Below are positions 22,257 to 33,769 of a stretch of DNA of 64,000 bases, one piece after another; the stretch's first letter is position 1; each line of letters starts with the position of its first letter. A program made the position numbers and the translations under genes. Under the pieces are notes generated by a model, which was not told the DNA's origin, ran no database searches, and saw only the letters and a program-made list of their open reading frames with translations. This stretch comes from Diphasiastrum complanatum (Eukaryota; Streptophyta; Lycopodiopsida; Lycopodiales; Lycopodiaceae), in NCBI GenBank assembly GCA_029204225.1, contig CM055095.1, positions 38,090,597 to 38,154,596 of the forward strand. Direction: 5' to 3'.

Positions 22257-23571
22257 CTCACTCATAAAGAACCAAACATGGCTTCTTGTCGATCTTCCAC
22301 ATGGAAAGAAAGCAATTGGCTGTAAATGGATTTATAAGATCAAGTACAAGTCCGATGGTACTGTTGAAAGGTACAAGGCAAGACTTGTTGCCAAAGGTTA
22401 TGTGCAAAAGGAGGGCATTGATTATGAGGAAACTTTTGCAACTACCGCACGAATAACTACCGTAAGGATAGTCACTGCTTTGGCTGCCCATCATGGTTGG
22501 CGTATGCACCAACTTGACATAAAGACAGCCTTCCTCAACGGTGATCTTAATGAGAAAGTTTACCTTCAGCAACCTGCTGGTTTTTTGGTTGCAGGTCGAG
22601 AAGACAAAGTGTGTCTTCTCAAGAAGGCTCTCTATGGACTAAAACAAGCCCCAAGGATGTGGTATCAAAAGATACACACATACTTTTGTGATCGTGGGTT
22701 TTCTAACAGTCCTAGTGAATCTACGCTTTATGTCATGCATACATCTGAGTTTATCATCATCATTTTGCTATATGTTGATGATATTATCATTATGGGTAGT
22801 AATGAACAATATATTGTAGCCTTAAAATCTGATCTTGCTTCAGTTTATGATACATCAGATTTAGGCCAATTGCATTTCTACCTTGGTCTTGAGTTTTTGC
22901 AAGGAAAGGCTGGAATCTTCATTACCCAACAGCGGTACATTAAGCAGATTTTGAAGCGTTTCAAAATGGAAGATTGCAAGCCGGTTGCTACACCAATTGA
23001 GACGGGCCTGAAGTTAAGTAATCAAAGTGGTGGTGAACCATTTGATACTACACTATATTGTCAAGCGGTTGGAAGTCTCATTTACTATGCAACTCAAGAC
23101 CAGACATATCTTATAGTGTTTCCCTCATGAGTCAATTCATGCATGCTCCGTTGACATCACATTGGAAAGCATTGAAGAGGATCCTTCGATATCTTCAAGG
23201 AAGTAAAACACTTGGTCTGTTTTATCCTTCTAGTGATGATGCATGTTTGGCTGGTTTTTGTGCCTCGGACCATTGCTACATCCTCAAGAGAAGCAAAATA
23301 TAGAACAACGTTTTCAGCCACTATGGAGTGTATATGGCTGAGACAATTACTTGTCGATATGAAGCATGGCCAGCCCTCAGCTACTCTCCTATTTACGAAT
23401 AGTCAAAGTGCTATTGCCATTGCACAAAATCCGATATTTCATGCAAGAACAAAGCATATCGAGATCCACTATCAATTTGTTCGGGAGAAGCTTCATAATG
23501 GCGACATCACGCTTGAATATTGTCTCACGGAGGATAATATTGCAGATGTGTTCACTAAGAGTTTGATTTAA
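22249..23571 (+). pseudogene. Copia reverse transcriptase and RNase H, frameshifted
   Basis: Starts in SLIKNQTWLLVDLP, the usual RT entry, in a new frame. A 4-bp repeat (TGACTGAC) at 22,249 accounts for the shift. RT motifs are intact: RLVAKGYVQ, QLDIKTAFLNGDL, LKKALYGLKQAPR, the catalytic LLYVDDII and QLHFYLGLEF. RNase H begins after 23,058 in a shifted frame (PDISYSVSLMSQFMHAP, FCASD) and ends in a third frame (TNSQSAIAIAQNP, RTKHIEIHYQFV, NIADVFTKSLI, stop at 23,569). The RT itself could be folded and active if expressed; the polyprotein is not continuous. Confidence 0.9.
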
Positions 23572-23649
23572 AGCTCATTGTGAAGCTTTAAATTTAAAGC
23601 AACATGCTGATTTTCTTAGTGAATACATGTCATTTTCATTTAAGGAGGG

Positions 23650-24062
23650 TGTTAGAATAATAAATGTAAATGTTGTAGAAGCCATAGGTTACTATGACCC
23701 AAAAGGTCGAGATCTGTGTAACCATGGTCATTTATATTTTAGGCCCAAGTTAGTATGAAACTAACTTGCAGGGACTCGTGGGTCCACTAGGGGCCTATAC
23801 ATGTGAATTAAGTACCTAACTTGTTATTTGAGGTACTTAATTATTTTATGTAACTTATGGTAGCTAGATAGCCATTAGTCAAGTTATTGGACAGCCAACA
23901 GTCATGAAGGTAGATAGCCATCTCGGACTACTTATATGTAGCCATTCATTTGTATTCATATTGGCTATCCACAAGTTTCTACAAGAGGGTCATCTAACCA
24001 TCTCTCTCTTCTCTTTGAAAATACTTTGTGTTAATGAATAGTCTTGATTCTGGATTCCTACA
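23650..24062 (+). repeat. 3' LTR of the copia element
   Basis: 413 bp, preceded by the polypurine tract and followed by the TAGGA duplication. See the element entry for differences from the 5' LTR. Confidence 0.95.
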
Positions 24063-24112
24063 TAGGATGGTGCACCTAGATTTGCAGCTTGATTTGAAGT
24101 TTCTTCGGCCAT
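24063..24112 (-). pseudogene. Gypsy A gag, first codons
   Basis: The minus strand from ATG at 24,112 reads MAEETSNQAANLGAPSY and is then broken by the copia element; reading resumes at 18,924. The parallel gag of copy B at 37,627 starts MAEETSNQATNLGAASY, which fixes the start codon. Confidence 0.85.
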
Positions 24113-25907
24113 CTTAATTTAACTATTCATGGAAATTACTAAAATTAGTTAATACCTGATTAACTATTTAGTGAAGTACAGTTGACCAAATCTGACTGAA
24201 ATTGACTCTAGTATGGTCAATTCACTAATTTAACTACATTTTATAGATAATTCAAAAAACTGGAAAAAACTGAAAATTTTGAATTTTCGGATTTTAAATT
24301 TTTTTTTAAATTTTACGCAACTTAAAAATTCGTCAAAAACACTGTCAGTATTTAGGCAATCGAAATTGAAAAAACGATTCACTGTTTGATTCCTGATCTT
24401 ACTGAATTAATGTCTAATAGGCATGCATGACATGCGACATTAACTGCTTTTTTTGACTTAACGAAATTTTACATAAATTTCAGATTTACGAAAATTGTCA
24501 GCCACTTTTACTGATTTGTGTCCTAACTGTCAGAGCACATGCGTTTAACCACTCAAAACAAATGTGGATCCCTTATGCATGTCAGAATCACTCTGAGAAT
24601 CAACATGCAATCACTTCATGCAAGCACAGTACCACAAATTAGGAAATTGACTAGCATGCAATTAAAACAATTTCAAATTTTGCCAATTTTACTCACAAAA
24701 TTGCAAAACTTCAGATGGTCATAACTTTGGCTACAGGAAACCAAATTAGGTGTTGTAAAGCTCAGAACAGACGAAGACCTAGTGATCAAGACACTTGCCA
24801 CATCAGCCTGCCACCTAGGCTTCACACGTGCGAGATCACTTTTTCTAGACCAATTGATCAAAAAACATGCAAACACCTCACCAATCCCAAAAGTGATGCT
24901 ACCAACAGTCTTAAATGGTCTATTAGACTTCCATGAAGCATTCATACAGGTCCTATGAAGCAGTATGGGCTGAGAACAAAGATTTCTTGATTTGTAGAAA
25001 TCAAAATAGCTTCAAACTTGATGGGACATGAAGCCACTGGCCATCAATTTGCAGGTCTGATAGCTTGCTGGGAAGGTAAAAAGGAATGCTAATCATGCTG
25101 TAAAAAAATCCAGAATGATCTCCTTATGGATTTAGAGAGATCCATCCCCCCAAAATCACCAAAAATGGTCACTTTTTGCACTTTTTTGACTTCCTACAAG
25201 TTGAATTGCTGGAATTCTTGGCTTTAACTTCAAGGACAGCTTCAAAAGACTTTGATTCACCTCTTTACAAGCTCTACATGGTGTTTTACAGCCGCCTACT
25301 ACCCAACTTTATGAAAAAACAAGCAAAAATCATGATTTTTAGCTCTTTTCCGGTTTTTTCTTCACTATAAAGTGGAAATTCATGACATGCAACTCTTTCT
25401 CTAGCACATGCAAGCCAATTTACAGAATTATAGCCATGTAATTGATCTGATCTTGCTGGATTTGTGTTATTACTACCAATCAACTCTAGAAGCTTCACCC
25501 CCAAGCCAAGGAATAAGAAGCATGAAAGTAGAGTGAGAGCCTGGCAATGAATCAACCAAAAGGTGAGACAGTAGGGCGAGTTTGGCCTCCTTATATAGAG
25601 CCTAGAACCACCTGTGCACATAGTCATGCAAGGTCCTAACTCCCCTATACATAGATTCATCTATAATAGAGTCTCTATGCATGGATCCTCTATTCAAATT
25701 TCATAGAATTGCTATTGATAACTCTACATGCATACACTGTCCCAAACCTTGTACTAACTCCATTTAGGGTGTTCTGGGCCTCACAAGAATATTAGTTGCT
25801 TTCGAGTCACGTCCAGTATGACGCAGCATAACTAACAACTTGTTTCACTGGAGTACCGTGTATCCAAGACTAGGAGTATACTGAATCCTATGTACTAGTC
25901 ATGGACA
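24113..25907 (-). repeat. Leader and 5' LTR of gypsy A
   Basis: Non-coding. The LTR (about 25,470-25,907) ends outwardly with the complement of TGTCCATGACTAGTACATAG, the same terminus as copy B at 34,044. The leader (24,113-25,469) aligns in opposite orientation with 34,900-35,500 and 36,950-37,620, including blocks around TTACAACACC and around CCAGCAAGATCAGATCAATT. The LTR/leader junction and the primer-binding site are deleted: the LTR jumps from near GTTGATTGGT directly to leader sequence. Confidence 0.75.
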
Positions 25908-27307
25908 TGACAATCCTCCTACAGTTCGAGCCTCTAGATGTACTATGAGTGCACACAATATTGGAGATCCCATACCAGCCAAAGCCAAAAACACAGACAT
26001 TAACGCCATCAACGCTCTTCCACAACATTGATTCCTCCTGCCATGATGTCATCGATACCTCACATTAGAGTTGTCTATAGCCACTTAAACTAATACATGG
26101 AACGTAGACATGGAAGAATTGTCTGAATCAATAAGTCAAAAAGACGACTTGTGAAAAAGGAAATGACAAGAAAGTATTTTTTAAAAAGGGATCAAGACCA
26201 TAGAAAAAGATTTTGACCGATAATGTTGGAGCTTGAGATTGACGATGGACCAAGTAATGCTAGGATGATCTGATCTTTTGAGACAAGATTGAGTTTTAGA
26301 AAATTTACTGTAGCAACTCGAGTTTAGAGGTGGTGTTTCAAATTTGCGAGTGGAGAAATGCTACAACAATTGAAGTCGAATTTCATCTGCACAACAATGT
26401 TGTTCAATGGTTAAGGAAAATTCTCATAGCCATTATGTTATTGGGCCTATTATGGAACAAGAGCACAAAATCTCACACTTATTGATGCAAAAGACTAAGA
26501 TAAAGCTTCACTCATTTGTTACACAAGACATATACTAAAGTTGGATGTACCGTGCAAACTACATAGAAAAGTTTGGGACTTTCACAATTGAAGAGGCTAG
26601 TTTAAAGATGCAATCTATTATCTGCATTTTGAAGTGAAATTAGGGCAGGTGATTCTGGTGCCTGGAAACTAAAAGCAAGACAGGAAAATAGTCATGTTTT
26701 ACAACACTGAAAAAATGCCAATCACTAGAATTTAACAACTAACTACTAATCATCACATTGAAGGAGTGAGCATATATGTAGTTTGAGAGCATCTTCTGAA
26801 GTACAGTGAAGATCGAGGATGAAATAGTACCTAGAGAAATTTGACACGATGTCAGAAAAGATAGTTTGTCAAATGAAGGCTAGTATGAGTATTTGCTAGT
26901 CCGTGAACAGTTACAGGATATGTATCGTTGAACAAAATATAAAAACCCATAGAGTAAAATTTTAGCCAATCAATTTTTCAAGGCTAGAAAACAGTGTGAA
27001 TATTCATATCTAAAATTAAGCCCATTTACGCAATAGAACAAACAGCTATAAGGACCCATTACATTGCCTTCAACATATAAAGCCAAGATTGTGACAAATG
27101 GCTCCTTGAGCTCGCAATAGCCTCAAAATGAGTAGGCCTAGAAACTCTATGAACCACTAAAAAGAGAACAAACGCTCTGGAAGAAAAATGGCCGGCTGAC
27201 ATGTACGCACTCACAGATACGCCTTCAACTGCAGCTCACTTTCATTTATATCACTGCCAACTCAAATACCTTCTTCGATGATTCTGTAAGTTTCAAAGAG
27301 GACTCAC
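25908..27307. other. Intergenic or 3' region of the unknown host gene
   Basis: No transposon domain and no convincing coding block. If the minus-strand gene that starts at 28,097 continues past 27,307, further exons or its 3' UTR would lie here, but I could not identify them. Confidence 0.4.
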
Positions 27308-28097
27308 CAACAGCTAGGATGATATTATGAAAAGGTACTGAACGAAGAGGGACAAATGGCTCAAAAGCAGGAAAATTTAATGTTATTATTAAGTTATCCG
27401 AGCAACGACATCGGTGAGGTCTGTGATGTGAAACCACCACTGCAGAAATATTGATGAATCTAATGCACAAGAAGTCTAAACTCTATCCCAAAACTGATAC
27501 ACTATGATGTAGTGCAGATACTTGTACCTACTTCATACATAGGTAGTTCAACATACCAAAACCATCATAAACTTGTTGTTTCACAGTCATGTCGCCTTTA
27601 GTACTTTCTCCCAAATAATCAATGTCGAATCTGCTGTCCTTGGAAGTCCTCACAACATAAAACAGATCAGACGTCTGTGCAGCCTTCTCTTGCTTCTCCT
27701 TTCCAATCGGCCCAGTCCTGCCACAATTCGACCCTTCTACACTTTCTGCAGCTGCTTCCAAAAGAACAGTATTAACGTTATCCGAATAAGACAAGGCATC
27801 TCCAGATGCGTCGGACTCGGCACTACTTTCCTGGCGGGAATTCTTCAGCTGAAAATCCAAATCACTTCCACATGAATTGCAGCCTTTTCTGACAAGCGAC
27901 GAAGCTGCTGCTTGCCTAGGGCTAAAACTCGTCTGATTTCCGATACAGGACTTGCATGGCCTTTCCACACTAGACAATTTCCTTCTCAGAGAAAAACACC
28001 TAGATTGAGAGGACAGAAGCTTAGGGCCAACAACATGAATTGCAGTCGCACGATCCCACGGAGCTAGTGACGAAAATGGCTCCATGTTTTCACTCAA
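27308..28097 (-). CDS. Unknown host gene, first exon and probable second exon
   Basis: I do not recognise this protein. Exon 1 runs from ATG at 28,097 to 27,557 and encodes about 180 residues starting MSENMEPFSSLAPWDRA; a second Met at residue 5 is an alternative start. The head is Ser/Arg-rich with two CxxC-like pairs (PCKSC, GCNSCG). The end, DLFYVVRTSKDSRFDIDYLG, is dense and looks conserved. The frame reaches a plant-type donor (TTTG|GTATGT). A matching acceptor (TTTCTGCAG) at 27,440 gives a 117-bp intron, and exon 2 (27,439-27,308, 132 bp) stays in phase to a GTGAGT donor. No retroelement motif is present and the region lies between repeats, consistent with a native gene. The exon 2 peptide is less convincing than exon 1. 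Confidence 0.55.
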
Positions 28098-29539
28098 AAC
28101 TCTTTAATTCAACCAGAGCAAACTCATGTTCGCTAACAATCCTCGAATCATAATAATAAGCAAGCTCACAATGCTTGAAGATCTATGGAGTCATACACAG
28201 ATGCCGTTGCTGTTGCTGCGCTTCCCAAGATAAGAAAGCTACAAGTACTTCCGCTCACGTCATGTTCCTGTTTCAGAAATGGCGCTTGCATTGTTTCAAA
28301 TCTCACTTATGGTTAATATACCGCCAAAATCAACCGAATTTCGATTCTCATAATCCTAATGCGCATTATGTACGAATCATGATGGTAATGCAAAAATAAT
28401 TATGAATGCCAAAGGCATGGGCGCAGCAAGAATGTGCGTCGGTGGCACTGATCATGGCAAAGCGGCATCAAAGTACAGCATTATCCAGGAAAACAATGAA
28501 CCACTAACGAGCATTATCCAGTGCTGACTGCTGAGCTTCTTCTAGAGACAGCGACTGTGACAACCAAAAATGAGGAGGAGAAAACGACGATGGATGGCGC
28601 CATTCTTTCCCTTAAATTATTCATTCATTCATTCATTGAAACGATCCTCGTCTTCTCGCTTTCATCACTATCACGACGATGGTACACGGTCCTCGTACCC
28701 TTACGATAAACCGTTGAGATTTCTCCAAGTGGCCATTACCACGTGGCAAGCATCTGGATAGCTGTGCGTCGAATGTACGGTGCCTTGAAGCCATTGGTTC
28801 CTGATGCTTCGTATGACCAGCCGATGAGGCACCCGACTGAGGCCTAGGCCCTAAAAAGATCGGGTCGTGGTCTGCGCATGGCATCGTGACGCTAGTAGCT
28901 TTTAGGACGCCCAATTGGATTCTAGCCACGCGTCAAAATTGCCACTTGGATAACTTTGAGAGGTTGATCTTTAATACGTGGCAAAATCTGAATAGTTTTA
29001 AGTATATCTGATGGTGAGTACATTATATTATGCCCATTGCCATATTCAAGGTCCAGGCCTGGTACCTTAGAAGCATGGAGAGCTTACTTTAATTTTTTTT
29101 GACGCGAAGTAGCCTTGGGACATTATCCCATAAGTACATTCTATACATTTCTTTTTGCTTCATACACTAAAATCAAACTTCCCCCCATAGGAGTGTGTTA
29201 TACTACATTCAGTGAGTGGGTAGATTGAGTTGTGGCTAGAATTTTAGTTTGCGAGCAAATTTTTTAAGATACAGGAAAGCCCTGAGCAAGCTCCAGACTT
29301 CGCCACCACATGACATTGGCAAATTGGGCCAAGCCCAAACATCCATGCATGTGTGCTACTCCTTCAAGACCCATGCGTCAAGGCCCATGTCCAAAACCTT
29401 GGCAAACATTCCTATCTTATAAGTACGACTAGCTCAAGTGGTTCGACGCCCCAACCCATAGAAGCCTAAAGATTAAACATGTTAGAGTGGTTTCTCAAGT
29501 CAAGAAACCTCACCTCTATAATTTTCCTTAAGCTGCCAC

Positions 29540-29542
<3 letters not shown>
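28098..29542. other. Upstream region of the unknown gene and intergenic DNA
   Basis: The first few hundred bases would be the 5' UTR and promoter of the minus-strand gene. A TTCATTCATTCATTCATT run is at 28,619-28,637. Short open frames here overlap on both strands and show no domain. Nothing else recognised. Confidence 0.4.

Positions 29543-29572
<30 letters not shown>
29543..29572 (+). repeat. (GT)n microsatellite
   Basis: About 15 uninterrupted GT units. Confidence 0.95.
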
Positions 29573-29574
<2 letters not shown>

Positions 29575-31663
29575 TGGCAAGAATTGTCACGCCACCTTTG
29601 CCACAAAGAGTCAACTCTAGGAATGCTTTGATCAACCTTGCCTAGCATGTGCAATTTTTGAGTGCCAAGTCCTCTTGTCCACCTTCACAATTACCATGCA
29701 ACTTCTCATGCACCATGAAAAAGTGGAGGCACGTCATCCTAGCAACACTACCCAAAGAAATGACTAGCTTGTGTATTGTGGAAGGCTCGGTCCAAGGGCC
29801 TTTGATCCAGGGCGGGAGCCCAAGGGCAAGGCCCCGACCTGCACGGAAGGGCCGAGGCCACAAACCTTTCGACATATGCACATTTTGAAGAAAGAATGCT
29901 CATTCTGGAGAAAGAAAGGTGGATGCATATTCTGCTCATGAAGGTGCTTTTAAAATACACACAAAACTTGAGCACCTAGCATTACGTATTGGAAATTGAG
30001 TTTGGTAGTCTATAAAGTTTATTATTTGCCTACAATAGTTCTTTTATGTTGTAACGGCATCAGTTTCAAATTTTTGGATTTAAAGGTCAACAATTTGTCA
30101 GAATTTGAAAGACATTATAGAAACTTAGATGGAAGTTTTTCAAACCATGTCACTCTCACCTTGGTTATGCCTTGTGAGAATGTTGTGCAAGTGTCACAAA
30201 ATAATGCAAGTGAAATTTATTATGTCACAATCAAAGTACAAGTATTCTATGTGCCTTTGCAATATTGTGTTCAAGTTGCTAATCGCTAGAATGAGGTTTC
30301 TTGGTGGTACCTGGTCTTCGCATAATCACCGCAAAGTTGACTCTTGCGGTGTCTAGTAGTTCCTTGCGGTAGCTTGCGGTGACTCGTATTAGACCGCAGC
30401 CTTTGACTTGGCGGTTCCTTGCAATAGCTTGCGGTGACTCGTATTAGACCGCAACCTTTGCCTTGGCGTTTCCTTGGAAATAGGCACCCTTCGCATTTTT
30501 CTCTCACTTAGCATTTTAGCAAAAAAATCGAAGGTGTTGAAAATAGTTCGTTTGTTGAAGTGATTGTTTTGTCGCATTTTGGAAAAATGCGAAACAAATG
30601 ACAAAAGGTTTACCTCTTCGAAATACTTTAAGAGAAGTTATTGTAGGAAAATTGTCGCATTTTTTGGGAGTTGAAAAATGTGAACTGTGCGACAATCAGT
30701 TCATTTTTGCAGACAGTTGGAAACATAGTGTATTTCTGCAGACTTGTTCAAAATGCCAATTCGTTAAAGTCGTTGAAGATGACCAAGTCTTCTACAAACT
30801 TCTTCAAAATGTCAGTTCGTGAAAGTCATTGAAGATGGCCAAGTCTTCAATGATCTTCAAATAATTTGAACTTAACATTTGAAAGTGAAAAATAATAGGA
30901 TTGGTTACCCTTTAGTTCTGATCCATTGATGGATAAAGATCAGCCGGAAGCCCAATGTAGTCGTTCTTCGAATAGTTTGGTTGTCTAAGTTCTATGATTC
31001 CTAGAGGTATCAGGCGAGTAGACATAGAACCAAAGTAGGTTTCATCTTACCCTAGATCAACCATCAATAAGCGTGTAGGAAGAATCTTGAAATGAAAATA
31101 GTATTCGCCAAGGAGACAATTGTGGACTTAATTTCCAACAATTATTCTATGTTTCTTGTTTTATATTAGTAGGTCTTTCTCTTAGCTTTCTAGAAGTACT
31201 AAATTTTCTTGATTTGGAGCTATAATGACCAAGTTATGGCCACTTTAGTGATTTCATTCCAATTTTACTTAGCTTTATTTTTTCAGTCTGTTTGTCTATA
31301 CTTTTGGCTGAGATTTTAGCCAAAAATTTTTACTGTTAAACTTTTTTTTGGATAGAGCTTGAAGTAAGTTTTCCAAAGGTACCGAGTTTATTCCATTTGG
31401 ATCAGTATTGAAAAAATTATCTTCATTTTAGTGAGAGTGGGTCAGAATTGGCAGATTCTATATCCATTTGAAAAAGAAGCACTTCAACTTCATTTCTAAA
31501 ATTTGGCTTGTTTGCAAAAAAAATTCGTGACCTTCAATTTGAGATTTTCGTTAAAAAAAAAAAAGAATTTGAAATGACTCGCACCCATTTGGCGGCGCTC
31601 CAGGTGGGTCTTTGTTTTTTTTTAATTCTTTAAAGCATTTTTTTATAATTTTAATATTTTGTA
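29573..31663. other. Intergenic DNA with satellite-like patches
   Basis: No gene recognised. It contains the 55-bp tandem repeat at 30,371-30,480 and several TTCGCATTTT/CGCATTTTG motifs near 30,490-30,680 that resemble those near 56,220-56,600. A TTTCCAACA block near 31,132 could be an LTR end, but no partner was found. Confidence 0.4.
30371..30480 (+). repeat. Tandem duplication, 55-bp unit
   Basis: AGCTTGCGGTGACTCGTATT begins at 30,371 and again at 30,426, each followed by AGACCGCARCCTTTG and CTTGGCG. Two copies with a few differences, and a partial third upstream. Confidence 0.85.
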
Positions 31664-31684
31664 AACACACACACACACACACAT

Positions 31685-31731
<47 letters not shown>
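31664..31731 (+). repeat. Compound (AC)n-(AT)n microsatellite
   Basis: About ten AC units, then about 23 AT units after a TAG interruption. Confidence 0.95.
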
Positions 31732-31732
<1 letters not shown>

Positions 31733-31862
31733 TAGTTGTGAGTGCCCGTCGCTGACGAGCAATGGCGGTTGATCTAGGTGACGGCCGATGATTTGAAAAT
31801 TCAGTATGTTGTTGATGGGCGATGACGATCGATCTAGGTGGTGATTGATGATCTAGTGGGTA

Positions 31863-31881
31863 TGCCCGTCGTTGACGGGCA
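31863..31881. repeat. Perfect 8-bp inverted repeat (hairpin)
   Basis: TGCCCGTCGTTGACGGGCA: 8-bp arms with a 3-base loop. A diverged copy (GTGCCCGTCGCTGACGAGCA) lies about 120 bp upstream near 31,742, and both are followed by ATGG and GATCTAG motifs, so the hairpin is part of a small dispersed repeat. Confidence 0.7.
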
Positions 31882-32638
31882 ATGGACAGCCGATCTAGAA
31901 CTCAAACCTGGCAAATCTGAAAGTCCTTTTGGTACTAAAATTGCATATTGAAAACCTTGTATATGCAACAAAATTTCCTAGTCGGTGTAGACAATATATT
32001 GAATGTGTAACTTACAAATGGTTCCTGAATATTGACTATCTGAACATATGTATTTAACCCGGTTTGTATCTTTGTGTTCTAACAATGATATCGTCTATGA
32101 GAAAGATTTTGGGAGAATTTGTAAGCTTTGCTGCATAAAAAACGATGAAAGTGCAAACAACTAGATAAAGACAGGTTGTTGGCGCCCTTTCAAGGACAAA
32201 TATTTTCTGTATAGCCATACTTCCACAAAGTTTCCACAAATATATCTTCTTGTTTATCCAGCCACATCTTTTGGGGGCAACCAGCCGCATCTTTTGGTGA
32301 GTATGAGCCTGAAGCTGGATTTCAAGCCACCCATCCCGCCTCCCGCCTGCTCGCGATCCACATAGATGCTCAGAGCGGCTGTGGTCGAGACGTGTGGATG
32401 ATGCTCAGAGCGGGAGATTCATGATTGCAGACGGACATAATTAGATGTGGCCACCTAGTGTGCGTGTGTGTGCTAGGCTTTAGACATTCATCATTAGGGT
32501 TAGGCTTTAGGCATTAGGCATAAGACGTTAGCCTTTACGAATTAGGCATTAGAATTAAGTTGTAGACATTAATCATGTGGATTGTTTTCTCATGCTTTGA
32601 TTGATGTGGGACCACCAATCCAATAAGGAGAGGGATAA
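31882..32638. other. Intergenic DNA, nothing recognised
   Basis: No coding evidence. A TTAGGGTTAGGCTTTAGGCA patch near 32,493 recalls telomere-like repeats but is too short and irregular to call. Confidence 0.4.
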
Positions 32639-33439
32639 TGTTAGCATATGTGCTAACACAAAAATAAAAATAAAAAAGAGAAAAATAAAACTCCGAGGCC
32701 TGTTTTGTAAGTCCACGTATGAGTGTTTGTTAATAAACTTTCGCCATGACATTAGCCCATGAGTAGAAGCTTAAAAAATAAAATAAAAAGTTTAGATTTA
32801 GAACTTAGACTTAGGAAACTTAAGATTAGAAATATTTTATCTTAAGTTTTCCTAAGTTAAAAGTTCTAAATCCTAAGTTAGAAGTTCTAGAAAGGTTAGG
32901 AACAGACTAGTCCCATAAGTTAGTGGATACTTATGGAAGACTCTCCTTGCCATAAAAGGAGAGGTATTTGTCTTGTAAATAACACTTTTGAGATTAAGCT
33001 ATCAAGTTCTCTAGTTTTTAGATTATCTCTCTATTTCATTTGTGTTCCCTTTGGGAAGGTGCATAGTTTGAGGGAAGGTGCTTGGGCCTCCTCTTGCCTC
33101 CTTCTCATTGGTCTGTATTGTGGCATGGATTTTGTTGATTGATTATTAGTTAGTCGTAATCTTCCATTCTAATTCCCTTTGGGTGTTAATCTGGGATTTA
33201 GTTCAATCACCTTGCTAGTTGGGTAAGCTTTGGTAAGGTCTTGTATTTTGTCATCTTAGTTAGTTTCGTTTCTATTTTGAGCACTAGTTGGGTAAGCCTT
33301 AGTGCTTCATGATTGTTTTCTATTTTTGCACTCTGTCTGAAGCTTGGTAGAAACTTCGAAAGCGGACGATCCTCTCTATACTACACCACATCGTGAGTAG
33401 ATCTAGCCAAACATTCACAAACAAGATTTACTTCCAACA
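32639..33439 (+). repeat. Possible LTR following a polypurine tract
   Basis: GGAGAGGGATAA precedes TGTTAGCATATGTGCTAACA, and the segment may run to ..TTCCAACA at 33,439, giving TG...CA ends. There is no matching direct repeat at the two sides, so this would be the 3' LTR of a truncated element or a coincidence. The right end is a guess. Confidence 0.35.
32798..32869. repeat. Imperfect 29/31-bp inverted repeat
   Basis: Left arm 32,798-32,826 (starts TTAGAACTTAGACTTAGGAA) and right arm 32,839-32,869 (starts ATCTTAAGTTTTCCTAAG) are complementary apart from a few mismatches and a 2-base length difference, with a loop of about 12 bases. RNA from it would form a stable hairpin. It lies inside the possible LTR. 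Confidence 0.8.
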
Positions 33440-33735
33440 GTCATGTAGGCATGTCACATGGCAAACCATGCAGGCTTGGGGTTTGCCACATGGCAAGCCA
33501 CATAGGCCTACCATAGGGTTGTGTAACAGGCCACATATGCATGTCATAGGCCTGCTATCTGCCAAGCTTGTCGCAGGCTGCCAGATGGCAAGCCACGCAG
33601 GTCGGCAGACACATGGCAAATTATGCAGACCAAACCACGTAAGCATACCATAGACTTGTGTGGCGAAGCAACCATGGGGTGGTATTTTGGGTGGATCGGG
33701 GAGGGGGGTCACGTGGGGTGGCTGGTGTGTGAGCC
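33440..33735. repeat. Degenerate repeats built on ATGGCAAGCCA
   Basis: Words such as CACATGGCAAACCATGCAGG, CACATGGCAAGCCACATAGG and GATGGCAAGCCACGCAGG recur about every 40-60 bp. This looks like a decayed minisatellite and has no reading frame worth calling. Confidence 0.55.
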
Positions 33736-33769
33736 TACTCGTAAATGGCATTATTTTGGCGAGCGAGTA

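Larger units (their letters stand above)
18925..24062 (+). mobile_element. Ty1/copia element with both LTRs and 5-bp target duplication
   Basis: Two LTRs (18,925-19,344, 420 bp; 23,650-24,062, 413 bp) begin TGTTAGAATAATAAATG and end GGATTCCTACA. The 5-mer TAGGA sits on both sides (18,920-18,924 and 24,063-24,067). A primer-binding site follows the 5' LTR with no gap, and a purine tract (TAAGGAGGG) precedes the 3' LTR. The 5,138-bp element interrupts gag codon 17 of gypsy A. By eye the LTRs differ at about ten substitutions plus two indels, suggesting a fairly recent insertion. The coding part is defective. Confidence 0.96.
15072..25907 (-). mobile_element. Ty3/gypsy element A, nested host of two later insertions
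   Basis: A minus-strand gypsy element. From right to left: 5' LTR (about 25,470-25,907), leader, gag start (ATG at 24,112), a copia insertion, the rest of gag, nucleocapsid, protease, a truncated RT joined to integrase, and a 3' LTR (15,072-16,735) that contains a 777-bp insertion. The two LTRs share the block around AGCATGAAAGTAGAGTGAG and the block around CATAGTCATGCAAGGTCC. A sister copy lies in the opposite orientation from 34,044. Outer borders come from comparison of the copies; no target duplication was confirmed. Confidence 0.8.

Noticed and set aside
29996-30289. 97-codon plus-strand open frame
   Set aside because: AT-rich, no conserved motif, and near satellite DNA; could be chance.
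32490-32560. Telomere-like TTAGGG words
   Set aside because: Only one or two exact repeats in an irregular TTAGGCATTAGGC stretch; no array.
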